DNA of 64,000 nucleotides from Tethya wilhelma. Taxonomy: Eukaryota > Porifera > Demospongiae > Tethyida > Tethyidae. The notes beneath the pieces are model-generated. The model ran no database searches. It saw only the letters and a program-made list of their open reading frames with translations, and was not told the origin of the DNA. The translations under genes and the position numbers were made by a program. The stretch's first letter is position 1; every line of letters starts with the position of its first letter. This document shows, in pieces, positions 46,882 through 60,874 of this stretch. The stretch is taken from NCBI GenBank assembly GCA_964030475.1, contig CAXIPT010000008.1, forward strand, positions 5,356,465-5,420,464. Direction: 5' to 3'.

Positions 46882-47174
46882 TGCCATTGTCCCTTGTCTG
46901 ATTGTATTTTCTGCCATTGTGTGCAGTGGGCCAAACAGAGGTCATTACATCACCATTGTCAAGAGCCATGGCTACTGGGTGCTGTTTGACGATGACATTG
47001 TTGAGGTATAGTTGTAGTCTGGTAATCACATGACTGTCACGTGATGTAGTTGCTCCTCCCACTCAGGAAATTGAACCACATTCAATTGAGAATTTCTTTG
47101 GGTTGACAGATGCTCAGCAGAAGTCAGCGCCCAACGAGAGTGGATACATACTCTTCTACCAATCAAGAGAATAA
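44714..47174 (+). CDS. USP46: Ubiquitin carboxyl-terminal hydrolase USP12/USP46
   Basis: Cysteine deubiquitinase activated by WDR48 in animals. Coding exon 1 is the ATG alone, directly followed by GTAAGT. Exons then run 44783-44857, 44925-45171, 45253-45333, 45400-45577, 45860-46076, 46137-46201, 46927-47005 and 47067-47174. The Cys box reads [17 protein letters not shown], followed by [49 protein letters not shown] with zinc-finger cysteines [10 protein letters not shown], and the His/Asp box [20 protein letters not shown]. It ends [11 protein letters not shown] as in vertebrates. A GT repeat forms the donor after 46201, and antisense receptor exons sit in that intron. Confidence 0.94.
45670..45715. 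repeat. 15-bp perfect inverted repeat in a USP46 intron
   Basis: ATACAAGGCCATAAC and GTTATGGCCTTGTAT flank a 16-base spacer. Confidence 0.9.
46202..46260. repeat. (GT)n microsatellite forming a USP46 5' splice site
   Basis: The exon ending GGCAG at 46201 runs straight into (GT)n, so the donor GTGTGT is part of the repeat. Confidence 0.9.
46269..46802 (-). pseudogene. Two isolated exons of a class C GPCR / ANF-receptor-like ectodomain, antisense in a USP46 intron
   Basis: Exon A (46614-46802, 63 codons) follows an acceptor CTATAG and ends at donor GTACGT. It encodes [20 protein letters not shown]. Exon B (46269-46496, 76 codons) follows TTGCAG and ends at donor GTAAGT. It encodes [18 protein letters not shown]. 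The W..P.YY..DWW and YDAV.LLA patterns resemble the ligand-binding region of GABA-B-type receptors (PF01094). Both exons are phase 0 at both ends, open and spliceable, but no other exon of such a receptor is found nearby. Most likely a captured gene fragment, or internal exons of a gene whose other parts are unrecognised. Confidence 0.65.
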
Positions 47175-47365
47175 TCGTTTTATGTGACTCCATTTTTTTT
47201 TTACTCCTTCTATCACAGCCAAGTGCTCTCTCTCTCTCTCTGTATCTGCTATATACCGTGTTACTGTGTACAGAGTTCTATTTTTGTTATACTTTTGTCT
47301 TGTATTAAATCATTAACTGTTGATATTGTACAAGTGAACACTTTCAACATCAGAAAATGCAACAA

Positions 47366-48231
47366 CTATTGACTGTACTCCAATGGGAAGGCAATCCGTG
47401 TTGATCCTGATCGAACCAGCGGCAGTCTCCCAGCCAGTGGCACAACGTTCCAACACAACTCCAGAGACACATTCTGATGCCCTCTGAGAGAGAGAGAGAG
47501 ATACAAACATTACATCATCACTAAATGACAAGGGGTGTGTTGGTCCTACTTCAGTCCGTGTCCATCGTCAAAGAAATTGTATTTTGGCTTGAGTTTTGGG
47601 AGCTCAATGTGGGCGGAGTCTCCTCTCTTGATGATCTTGTCCCAGAGTACCAGCTGGTTTACCACCTGGAATAGAAGGGGTGTGGTCAATGGGCGGGTCT
47701 TAGGAGATATAGTTAACATACATTTCTGTCTGTTTCGTAGTGTGCAATTAACATCACAAACAACTGCTTCGTGTTCCAATTGAACAAATCAGACAAATCT
47801 TGAAGGGTCAAAAGGTCAAGGAAAATAACAGACATTCTTAGCACAGTGGATTGCAAGGGGACTGATTGCTGTAAGTCTACATTACTACTAGGATACTGGC
47901 TTGGATATCCAGCTTCATTATTGCCTTGTCTTTTCGTTCTGGGCCAGTTGCTGTGTTCTCTACAGTCTTCCTATAATAATAATATATGTACAAGTGAACC
48001 TGATCAGTGGTAGTCCCCAACTTATTATTATAAATTATGGTAGCATTGGGGTATAGTTATCTATGAATATATGTAGTGAACTCACACTACCACAGGTTGG
48101 ATTGCTGCGACTTTGCTCTCAGTTTTATTATCATTGAAAGCTGTGCTCAGGAAACAGAGAAAGGTCAGCACCGTTAGTACAGTTAGACTGTACGCCAATA
48201 CAGCATTCAACCGAGATATGGCGCTGTACAT
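47366..48231 (-). CDS. SPCS3: Signal peptidase complex subunit 3 (SPC22/23)
   Basis: ER membrane subunit of signal peptidase, single N-terminal anchor with a lumenal domain. The start at 48231 gives [20 protein letters not shown], and the hydrophobic span continues to FLCFLSTAF. Exons follow with [66 protein letters not shown], and last [20 protein letters not shown] ending [11 protein letters not shown]. These match the family in order and length (about 180 residues). Divergent from the CNG channel gene. Confidence 0.93.
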
Positions 48232-48449
48232 GATGGTTCCTTTGTAATATTCTTAAAAGTGCACACCACGGGGGTTAATTAGAATGGAATGAGCTCCGCC
48301 CATATTTTTGTTTATCATACCTGAAGATGTGCTAAACCGCCACACAAGAAGAAAGAAAAGGCGACAGAGAAGGCATTTTGCAATGTAATTGGTCGTTTAT
48401 GAGCTGCTAAGTGGAATCAATTTCCCCATATTCGCTGTGAGTAGAAGGT
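48232..48449. promoter_or_regulatory. Divergent promoter region SPCS3 / CNG channel
   Basis: 218 bp between start codons. It contains the recurring GGGTTAATTAGAA motif (48273-48285) next to GCTCCGCCC. Confidence 0.55.
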
Positions 48450-50619
48450 ATGGCCACTGCCGTGCCTCCTAATGTCGTTATAGAGGAGGTGTCTGATGAG
48501 GAACAGCCAGAGGGGCCTAGTGTTCGCCACGAAACTGTCCTGGACGAGACGGCTCCCTCGACCGTAAGAACAAGGAGAGCATCCTGGCTGCAGAAGAGAA
48601 GGTCTAGCAGTAGCCATGTTGAAGAAAGCAGCCAGGACTCTTCTTCAGGTCAGGCCTTTGCCAAATTGGTGAAGACTGTTCAGTTCATAAAGAGATGGGC
48701 AGGTAGAGCTGAGAGACAGCCAGACGGCAGAGAGGAGTTCCTGGAGAGGTTCAAGATGGCTGTTCCTAACATTGATGATGCCTATACTGCACCTGCTGAC
48801 GGAGAGGCTGGACAGGCTGATGGGACGATACAAGTGTCAACCAAGAAGAAGAAGAAATGGAAAAAAATCCTCCTTTTGAACCCAACTGGGTCGTGGCTAT
48901 ACAGGTGCATCTATCTCCGTATTAATAGTCACCCAGTATATGTCAATATTGTCTTCCAACAGATGGCTGGCGGTGATTACGGTAGCTGTCCTCTATAACT
49001 CATTCCTCATCATTGTGAGAGAGACGTTCGACCAGCTGCAAGAGCAGTACCTGCCGCTGTGGCTGGTGTTGGACTACACCGCTGACATGATCTACATCTT
49101 GGACATGGTGGTGCACTTCTTCACAAGTGAGTTCCACTGTTAGTAGGTATTATCAGTAATTATTGTCTTGTGCCCACCTTCTATCAATGCAGGTTACCTG
49201 GAACAAGGTTTGTTTGTCACTAAAATGAAGAAGCTGGCCTTGCATTACATCAAGTCGAGACTGTTTCTCCTGGACGTCCTCTCCCTGTTGCCCTTTGACC
49301 TCCTCTATGCCATCCCTGCCGTGGGATCGGGAAAGGTCATCGTCAGGCTCAACAGGATGTTTCGTATCCATCGTATGATTCTCTTCTTTGATCGGACCGA
49401 GAGTCGTACCAACTACCCCAATCTCTTCCGGGTGTTCACGCTGGTCCTCTACATCACTCTCATCATTCACTGGAATGCCTGCTTCTATTTCCTCATCTCC
49501 CAGTCCATTGGCTTCGGCTCTGACTCGTGGGTCTACCCCGCCATGGAGGACAGCCATGGCAACAACACGGAGTACGCCTCCCTCTCCCGCCAGTACCTGG
49601 TCAGCTTCTACTGGTCCACCCTCACTCTCACCACCATCGGCGAGCTGCCAGGCCCAGTCACAGATTCGGAGTATGCGTTTGTGATCCTCGACTTCCTCAT
49701 TGGTGTCCTCATCTTTGCCACCATCGTGGGGATGGTGGGAGGTATTATCACCAACATGAACGTCAGGAGGACAGAGTTCAACTCCAGACTGGACAACATC
49801 AAACAGTACATGAGGTACAGGAACGTTGGGAAGGACCTCCAAGGGAGGGTCATCAAGTGGTTTGACTACCTCTGGACCAACAATCACTCTCTTGACGAAC
49901 AGGAGATCCTCCAATCATTGCCCGACAAGTTGAAGGCGGAGATTGCTATTCATGTTCACTTTGAGACACTGCGTCGTGTGGCCATCTTTGAAGAGTGCGA
50001 GGCTGGCCTCCTGGAGGAGCTGGTGCTGAAGCTGAAGCCTCAGGTGTATTCTCCCGGGGACTTTGTTTGTCGGAAGGGGGACATAGGGAAGGAGATGTAC
50101 ATCATCAAACATGGCCGCCTGGAGGTGGTGGGAGATGATGGCCACACTGTGCTGGCTGTGCTCACGGACGGAGGGTACTTTGGTGAAATCAGTGTCCTCA
50201 ATCTGAGTGGCAGTGGCAACAGGCGTACTGCCAATGTCCGATCTGTTGGCTACTCTGATTTGTTCTGTCTCTCAAAGAATGACCTGCTGGAGGCCCTCAC
50301 AGAGTATCCTGAGGCCAAGGCCCTCTTAGAGGAGAGAGGGAGGAAGACACTCATGAAAGATGGGACACTGGAACAGAGCGAGGTCATGGCGCTGGCTCAG
50401 ACTAGCAGCAAGTCCCCCAAACGAACCGGTGGTGCAGCAAAGGGTGCGCCCCTGTCTGATGTGAACGATATTAAACAAAGACAAGAGACGTTGGAAGCTA
50501 ATCTGGAGCAACTTCAAGGTCGATTCACGCGCTTACTGGGAGAGTACAACACGGCCCAGATGAAACTGAAACAGAGGATATACGCCTTGGAAACTAGGAG
50601 CAAGATGGCAGCAGCCTAA
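48450..50619 (+). CDS. Cyclic nucleotide-gated cation channel, CNGA type
   Basis: Plasma-membrane tetrameric channel opened by cGMP or cAMP. Exons 48450-48904, 48963-49126 and 49193-50619 give about 690 residues. The N-terminus is acidic then polybasic (KKKKKWKK) before S1. S4 is weakly charged ([14 protein letters not shown]), typical of CNG rather than HCN. The pore reads [13 protein letters not shown], with the filter Glu of CNGA subunits. A C-linker follows ([19 protein letters not shown]), then the cyclic-nucleotide domain [30 protein letters not shown] and NRRTANVRS with the ligand-binding Arg-Thr. The C-terminal coiled coil ([19 protein letters not shown]) resembles the CLZ trimerisation zipper. 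No broken frames. Confidence 0.94.
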
Positions 50620-50941
50620 CACTCGGCAACCCAATCACTTAATTGATATCCCATTTTAATGGCTAGGATATATAGCTTCATTTGATCAGAGAATTGACAT
50701 TGCATGTACTTGTGATGCTGAGCAGGCAGGAGATTGGATGAGCTGGTGATTAGGATTAAATTTAAGCATACATCATTCACTCTTAATGATTCTATTTTTG
50801 TTTCTCGTATCATGTGACACTCTGTTGAGTTATTTATCGGACACTCATAAAAATGAAAGATATATCATTTGATAATAATTACAATACTCCACATTCACTG
50901 ATAACAAACTATGTACAAAATAGCCAACAGCTGGTGAAGAG
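50620..50941. other. Convergent 3' region CNG / ABCE1
   Basis: AT-rich untranslated sequence between convergent genes. No gene is seen. Confidence 0.6.
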
Positions 50942-53776
<2,835 letters not shown>

Positions 53777-55256
53777 ATGGATGGGAGCTCGCTGTTGGCA
53801 CTAGCAGACCTTCTGAAACCTCCAGACCAGGAGAAGGACAGTGATGAGGTGTGTGTCAGCTGGACATGGTGTGCAACTGCTGCACTCTCAAACATAAGCA
53901 GTTTGGTGTATGTTGCTTGTTTTAAGTAACTAATTACAATAAAATTATGATTTACAACATCACAAAATTAAATATGCACCTTTTTATGTGTTGCCATGAC
54001 AACACACATATGTAGGAGTTAGATGTTGGCAAACCTAGTCCCTATGCCACCCCTGGCACCATTGGACCTTCTTCAACAGCTGCTGTCACTCAGCAGTCAT
54101 CAAAGGGGAAGGATCCTGTCGTTAGCGACGAGATATGGCAGTCTGGGGAGGTAGAGGAACAATCTCCACATGATTATGATGACCTTCGACCCCAACCAGA
54201 GTATGACCTGGTATTCAAGCAGGCTGTGAGTGCAGAGGATGTGTTCCTGGGTATGGGTGCTAAGAACCCAACCACTGCAAGCTGTGAACACTTGCTGGTA
54301 AGTCAGTCAATGGAGCCTGGTTTGATCCTTCAATGTATTACGGTGGCTCTGAAGGTTCAAACTGATTTTGCTAAACCAATTTTTATCTAAGCTATTTTTA
54401 ATCCTTTCTAAGCGATTTTTATCAAAGCGATTTTTGATCTAAGCTATTTTCAACCCGTTCTAAGAGATTTTTATCCAACTGATGTTTAATTAGAATTGCT
54501 ATTTTTATTTAACTGATTTTTGATCTAAGCTATTTTTAACCCCACTAAGAGATTTTGTATCAAAGCCGTATTCATCAAAGCCCTAGCCCCTAGCCCTAGC
54601 CTTAGACTTGGAAAAAAATCACTTAGCCCTAGCCCTAGATGAAAATGCCTTAGACTATAAATAGCCCTAGCCCTAGAGATGAAAATGCCTTAGACTATAA
54701 ATAGCCCTAGCCCTAGAGATGAAAATGCCTTAGACTAAATAGCCCTAGCCCTAGATGAAAATCGCTTAGATGACTTTGGAAATTCCCTTAGAAGGGGTTG
54801 AAATAGCTTAGATCAAAAATCGGTTAGCAAAATCAGTTTGAACCTTCAGAGCCACCTAATATTTCATTTTTGTACTTGCACAGGTAAAGGTCAAACTACC
54901 AGGAGCTGATGTGAAGCAAGTCGAACTAGATATCACTGAGAGTTTTCTAGACTGTAGAAATGCAAACTAGTAAGATGATATGGTAATTTGAGCAGGTGTA
55001 ACCTTCTTGCATATTTCACCCTCTCAAGACATAGCAGGGAATCAGAATAGATTTGCAGTCAATCTAGTATTCACCTAATTATGTGTGCGCACACACACAC
55101 ACACACACACATACATTTGACATGTTCAGTCGACTGGGGTTGCACCTCCCTCATAAAGTTGATGCAAAGAAGAGCAAAGCAAGATGGATTAGTGATTTAG
55201 AAGTACTTGAAGTTACTTTGCATTTGAACAGAGAATATGATTTCATAAATCACTGA
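53777..55256 (+). CDS. DNAAF6: Dynein axonemal assembly factor DNAAF6/PIH1D3
   Basis: Cytoplasmic co-chaperone for pre-assembly of ciliary dynein arms with HSP90. Exons 53777-53848, 54016-54297, 54884-54969 and 55130-55256. The N-terminus ALADLLKPPDQEKDSDE is acidic. EIWQSGEVEEQSPHDYDD is followed by RPQPEYDLVFKQAVSAEDVF and LGMGAKNPTTASCEHL. The C-terminal CS-like domain reads VKVKLPGADVKQVELDIT, LHLPHKVD, ARWISDLEVLEVTLHLNREY. It matches the family to its C-terminal end (about 188 residues). Intron 3 contains a complete MITE (54342-54856). Presence implies motile cilia or flagella. Confidence 0.92.
54342..54856. mobile_element. MITE copy B2, complete, in a DNAAF6 intron
   Basis: 515-bp noncoding element with perfect terminal inverted repeats of at least 33 bp starting GGTGGCTCTGAAGGTTCAAA. 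Internally it has TTTTTATCTAAGC-type units in alternating orientation and a tandem array of about 40-bp units (AGCCCTAGCCCTAGAGATGA...) at ~54585-54760. The right half is shared with 27480-27705. Confidence 0.9.
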
Positions 55257-55902
<646 letters not shown>

Positions 55903-56188
55903 GTGTTACAATGTCCAGTGTCTGTAGGATACAGCCAGTTGATGCTAGCTAGATGTCATTGTGTTAATATTAAATGTGCTTAGTTTGTGAAACTCTAAAT
56001 TACTAGCTAAAATTTGTTCACTGATCTTGATCATGTTAAACTGGTCAGTGTTCTTTTCTTTTAGAGGAATATTTTTCATTTGCGATTTATAGTTTTTGAA
56101 ATGTGAAAACTGATTTGCTAACAATATTTATTTAAAAATTTCATAAGTGAAAGTATCAAACATGTGTACAACGTACAATAATGTATTA

Positions 56189-57571
56189 TTAGGGAGTATG
56201 TTCAGCCAGCCACTTGGCTATGTGCTCCATTTCAGTTTTCCTTGCATTTTGAACTTCAATTGGATCAGAACTGGAGGATGGTCGAAGGTCTACGTGGTGT
56301 GCTCCATTTGGAATAACAACAGCGACCAGCGAGTCCGACATTGACTCCAACACTCCACCCCTATGCCAAGGATCCAACAGCCCATTGCTGCACAGGCATG
56401 TGTGGGTATGTGTGCACACATGTGTGGTCAATGACATTCACGGGGCGTCACATGGCTTGCTCATGCAGTAAATCACCTAAAGATGATGTTAGAATGAGCT
56501 CGGATGTCCCTCCCTCCAAACCTGGTCTTGATGAGGTCTGGCTGTGGTTGGAGGCCATAGGCCTTAATGCAATCCGTCTTGTACGCATCAAAGTTCCAGG
56601 GCTGTTTAGGGAACATATCACTGACTCCATCCGCACACATTGGCATCACCATCTCTGTGCAAGCCTGTATTCAACAAAGGCAAACTATATTCATGCATTG
56701 CACACACACACACACAGAGCTCCCCCAGCAAGAGGTAGGCTAGCCAACCTGTACATTCCAGCCTTGAGTGCCAAGACTGGGAGTGGCATCTGAGGATATA
56801 CTGAAACACTCTGCCTGTCCAGTGTAGTTATAATAGACGGCCACAGCCTGAGAGACAGCTGTCAACAGCTGCATAGACAACAAGAATTAACACAAGCGAC
56901 ATCATTCCATTCACTAGCCAGGGACTCACCTCTGTGTCATTGCTGAAGTGTGAGGAGAGATACTTGCAACTGACCTGCAGTTGATTAAGTCATTCAGTTA
57001 GAGCACATGATTATATATACAGAGGGAGGGGCACTAACATTAACAGGCCAGGCTGGAAGAGGCTCCAGGAAACTTGCAGGAGTAGGATAGTCAGCTGTGA
57101 CATTCATTGTGTGTGTGAATATAATCAACTTGAATTAATAGTGCATCATTATGTCCTACCCATGGCCATGTTGAACCAGGTATTCTCTAGCCAGTCACTG
57201 AGATCTTGAGCCTTGGTTAGTCCGTGACAAAGATGGAAGGTCTTGGTGAGCAATTCGAGACCAGCTGCACCTGAAGATACAATGACCACGATCATATTAG
57301 GTACACAACACATAGTCTATGCACAAAGGGAACAAACTGCAGCTGGCTAATCAATAAAGGCAATGATAATTAATTTAATAATTGTAATAATTAGTGGGGC
57401 TCTTATCTAATGACATATTGTGCTCACCTCTTTGTCCCAATCTTGTGATAATTGGCCATGACTTCCTGATGGTGTCACTGCACAGGTGTGCGTTGTTGGG
57501 CCAATCCACAGTGGCTTGTTCAAAGTCCTTAGTGATCGTCAAAAAGGCACTCTGAAAGAGACTCATGCAGT

Positions 57572-57609
<38 letters not shown>

Positions 57610-58204
57610 TATTCATCCCACATACATTGCACGGAGTCAGGTCAGAGAACCACATGAGAGGGGCAGAGGCCGCCAGTGCTCTGTCGCATGCAGTGGAGGA
57701 AAAGGGATTTTAGTGTCGAGATGCTAATGAGACTTCATGTGAATGACTCACCCAATGACCACGTGTGGATACTTCATTCTTAGCCAAGCTGCCAACATAC
57801 CTGTAGGAAAACAAGGTAGTCTGCATACTTTGCAAACCATGAACAAGTTAGTAACAACAACTGACCTCCATAGGACCCTCCTATGGCCACAACTGGTAGC
57901 ATGGCACCATTCTTCAGCTCAGACTTCTGGGAAACCATACAATAGGGAGTAAAATACTTGAGAATCCTTTTACATAACTGTGCTCTTGTTTATCATAAGG
58001 ATGTACACAGAGTCTGAGACCACGTACCTTGTACTGGGAAATGAGTGCAGCAAAGTCTGCCAGGGCTTGCTCTGCACTGAGGAAGCCAACGTGATCCAAT
58101 CCTTTGAAAGAATCGGCTCCAAATGGCAAGGACTCTCCATAATATCTATGCTCAATGAACAGCAGCAGAGCATCAAACTTGGCAGCCAGTTCACTTGCAA
58201 TCCC
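56189..58204 (-). CDS. PRCP: Lysosomal Pro-X carboxypeptidase-like S28 serine peptidase, first exon missing on this strand
   Basis: S28-family lysosomal carboxypeptidase cleaving C-terminal residues after proline. From the 5' side the exons encode EHRYYGESLPFG, the nucleophile elbow VAIGGSYGG, MKYPHVVIG, ALAASAPLMW, then the helical cap, SNGLLDPWHRGG (catalytic Asp) and PNGAHHVDLRP (catalytic His), ending AKWLAEHTP. All three catalytic residues are present. The most 5' exon starts at 58204 after an acceptor in phase 0 and nothing upstream on this strand encodes the N-terminus. That part is found on the opposite strand at 58763-59030. Confidence 0.88.
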
Positions 58205-58762
58205 CTAATCAGAGATTATGCATAAATTATGCATGAATTATGCATGATGCATCAATTTGAAATATTCTGTGGTCTTGGGTACAAGATCTTGCAGATATAA
58301 AACTTTTGACCACAAAATTTAAAACTTGGACCAAGTCTTATTTCAATGCACATTATTTGCCTCTCTTCCTCTTACAGGAGTGATCATGACAGAATGCTGA
58401 CCTCGTCATTTTAGGAAACAACAGATCTATCATTTATTAACTCTACACACACGCAAACACATCTCTAGTATTACTTTACTCTTAAGACTTGATGTGTTTT
58501 TGGTTTGTTGTTTTTTTATCCCTTTGTAACTACTATAGGATGAGTATCATACTGTATTATATATAAAATGCATGAATGCAGATCACCTAATAACTATTAT
58601 TGTATTGTAAATAATCCATGCAGTTCATATTCTATTTTGTCAGTCCTGTTGTATTGCCAAGTCAAAGTGTAGTGCGCATGCGCTTGAAATATTAGCTAAA
58701 TTTGAGGTATTGATTCGACGACCATTTCCAATTCACGTGTAGCTCCTTACAAAGTGAACAAG
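58205..58762. other. Spacer between the PRCP body and its inverted first exon
   Basis: AT-rich, with three ATTATGCAT units at 58214-58250 close to the presumed breakpoint. No coding sequence is seen on either strand. Confidence 0.5.
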
Positions 58763-59030
58763 ATGTACTGTGTGCAGCTTCGTAGTACTGCTGGTGTTTT
58801 TGCTGCTGTGTCTGTTAGTAGCTTCGGTTCCTTTGAAAACTACAAGAGCCCATGGTCACCTTACGATGTCAAGTACTTTACGCAGAGACTGGACCATTTC
58901 AATGTTGCAGAGGAGAGGACGTTTCAAGCAGCGGTATCTGGTGAACAAAGAGAGTTGGAAGGAAGGCAGCGGACCCATCATTGTCTACACGGGCAACGAA
59001 GGAGACATCACCTGGTTCTACAACAACACT
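58763..59030 (+). pseudogene. PRCP-type first exon in inverted orientation, with shifted frames
   Basis: The plus strand encodes, in changing frames, a signal-peptide-like stretch (FVVLLVFLLLCLLVASVP), then YDVKYFTQRLDHFNVAEERT, then QRYLVNKESWKEG and IIVYTGNEGDITWFYNNT, the N-terminus of PRCP. It ends at donor GTTAGT in the phase that would join the exon at 58204. At least two single-base shifts break the frame. It is either a relic of an inversion or duplication or the result of assembly errors. Confidence 0.75.
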
Positions 59031-59141
59031 GTTAGTTAGTAATACTGCAGTTGTTTGTCTGTCTGTGCATTCAGCAGTGGATGTTTGTGAGCCCCACACC
59101 CAGAGGCCTCAACACTGATACTATTGTTTGAACCACCCTCT

Positions 59142-60303
59142 CTAGACACTACTAACATTAATGACTCCATGCATGAGTCTCCTGAAGGCCTTCAGGTCCA
59201 GCTGGGGTCCGCTGTAGTCCTCTCTCTCAGCCATCGCCTCACCAAGCCAGTAGAGGGTGATGCAAACCTGTCATGGACAAAAATAACCAAATCAAATCAT
59301 TGAAAAATGATAAATTCCAGTCATTCTTGAAATAATTCCACCTCGGCCTCGTGCAAGCTAGAGGTAAATCACATCTATGGTTGCAAGGGTTCACAGTGTC
59401 ATTACTTACACTTCGCACTCGTCGGTCAGCTTCATTCCTCTTCACTCTAAACAAATAAAAATGGACAAAAATAAAACATTAGCTATGAAGAGGGAAGGAT
59501 CGAGAATTCAACTATTTAGCTGGTGGTAAGTGTACCCTGTTCTCTTTTTCCCTCTGGCATCTTGGAGGTCCATTGTGTCAAACAGCTGAGCATCTTTGAG
59601 TCCTAGCCTCTGACAGGCTGACAGGAACTGTTGGATGTTGTCCTGAACACCGTGAAAACACATGTCAATATGATGTACATGCCCGGCAGTGTTATGTGCT
59701 ATGGCTGGAGGCCCAGACAACACACACACACACACACACACCAACAGTCAATAAAGTATCTACAGCAGAGGTTAGAATGGTACACCTAACGTACCAAGTG
59801 GGCAATGGGAGATTTGGCCTTGTTGATCTTACGGATGCTACCAGGTTGCAGTTTGCTCATCAGCCTGCAGTGGAAGGTGTGAGAGAGATATGGAGGAGGG
59901 GCAGCTCATTATAAACCACAGACTTCATGAACTTGCAAACACACACAATGAAATATTACATCCATAATATTATGCTAACCCTACACTCTGTCACTTACTC
60001 GCAAAGAATGACTCCATCTTCTAGTGATTCTCTGAAGGAGGAGCTGAATCTCTTCCCCGTGACAGCCTGGTGGGGAGAGTGGGGACATAGATGAGGTGGG
60101 GACAGTGGTACCCGCAATGTGACAAATGTGAAACCATTACACACTTTATAAACTAACGCCACTTGATACATTGTACAAGAGGCTCAAACTAGCAGACTAA
60201 AACTATATTTTACCTCGATCCATTCTTGTGCTTCTTGCACAGCGAGGGTGTTGTTCTGAGCGCTGTATTCACTGAACGCTGCAGGGGATACTGCTTCTGT
60301 CAT
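59142..60303 (-). CDS. Small calponin-homology protein of LMO7/LIMCH1 type
   Basis: About 190 residues consisting of one CH domain. The start at 60303 gives MTEAVSPAAFSEYSAQNNTL. The domain then reads EAQEWIEAVTGKRF, FRESLEDGVILCE, LQPGSIRKINKAKSPIAHL, NIQQFLSACQRLGLKDAQLF, RRVRSVCITLYWLGEAMA and LDLKAFRRLMHG. The VCITLYWLG.A and LDLKAF ending is specific to the LMO7/LIMCH1 subgroup, which in vertebrates continues into long coiled-coil and LIM regions. Here a stop follows directly, so it is a CH-only protein, probably actin-associated. Confidence 0.85.
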
Positions 60304-60874
60304 GACTGGCTCTATAGAATCTCTCGGAGAAACACAATAACTTGCTAATAGTCAATCCACTAATGAATTAGCACGTTTACAAGTGCAGCTAGAATGAAAT
60401 TTGACAGTTGTGGCGGTTGAATGCTTTCGAAGAGAGCATGCGTACACACCCCCACATATTTGTCAAAGGTGCGCAATGACTTCGTTTACACGAGTATAAT
60501 TCTCTAATCAACTTGTCAGCAATTACCACACAAAGAACAAACATTCGTGTATAAATATCAATTACATTGGTGTAGAATTTTGCCTGTAGACTAATACACA
60601 GGAATGCATTTTTCTGCGAGAATCAAGGAAGGCAAATCAGAGGCCATTAGACAACCAGACACTCCTACGAATTTACTGCGCATGCTCAGTACAAATGTGA
60701 TAAATTTTTAATGGTTGAGCACATGACATTGTATGAAACCAAGTTGGTTTCTTGTCAGAGGACATGCACACACACAGAATGAGTGTTGTGTAGAGAGAGT
60801 GTGAGGATTAGAGGTGTAGAAATGATACAAGAACAAACAGAGAAAAAAAGCGATGCTAAAGTTTAGCAGCAGTC
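60304..60874. other. Intergenic region upstream of the CH protein
   Basis: Between the CH-protein start and the FAM181-like 3' end (both minus). AT-rich; the promoter of the CH gene is expected here. No gene is seen. Confidence 0.5.

Noticed and set aside
49153..49914. 253-codon minus-strand frame opposite the CNG channel
   Set aside because: Shadow of the strongly conserved plus-strand channel; composition is the complement of its codons.
54585..54760. Regularly spaced ~40-bp repeats, possible CRISPR-like or telomere-like (CCCTAG) array
   Set aside because: Repeats are contiguous without unique spacers and lie inside a MITE in a eukaryotic intron; CCCTAG is not the animal telomere unit CCCTAA.
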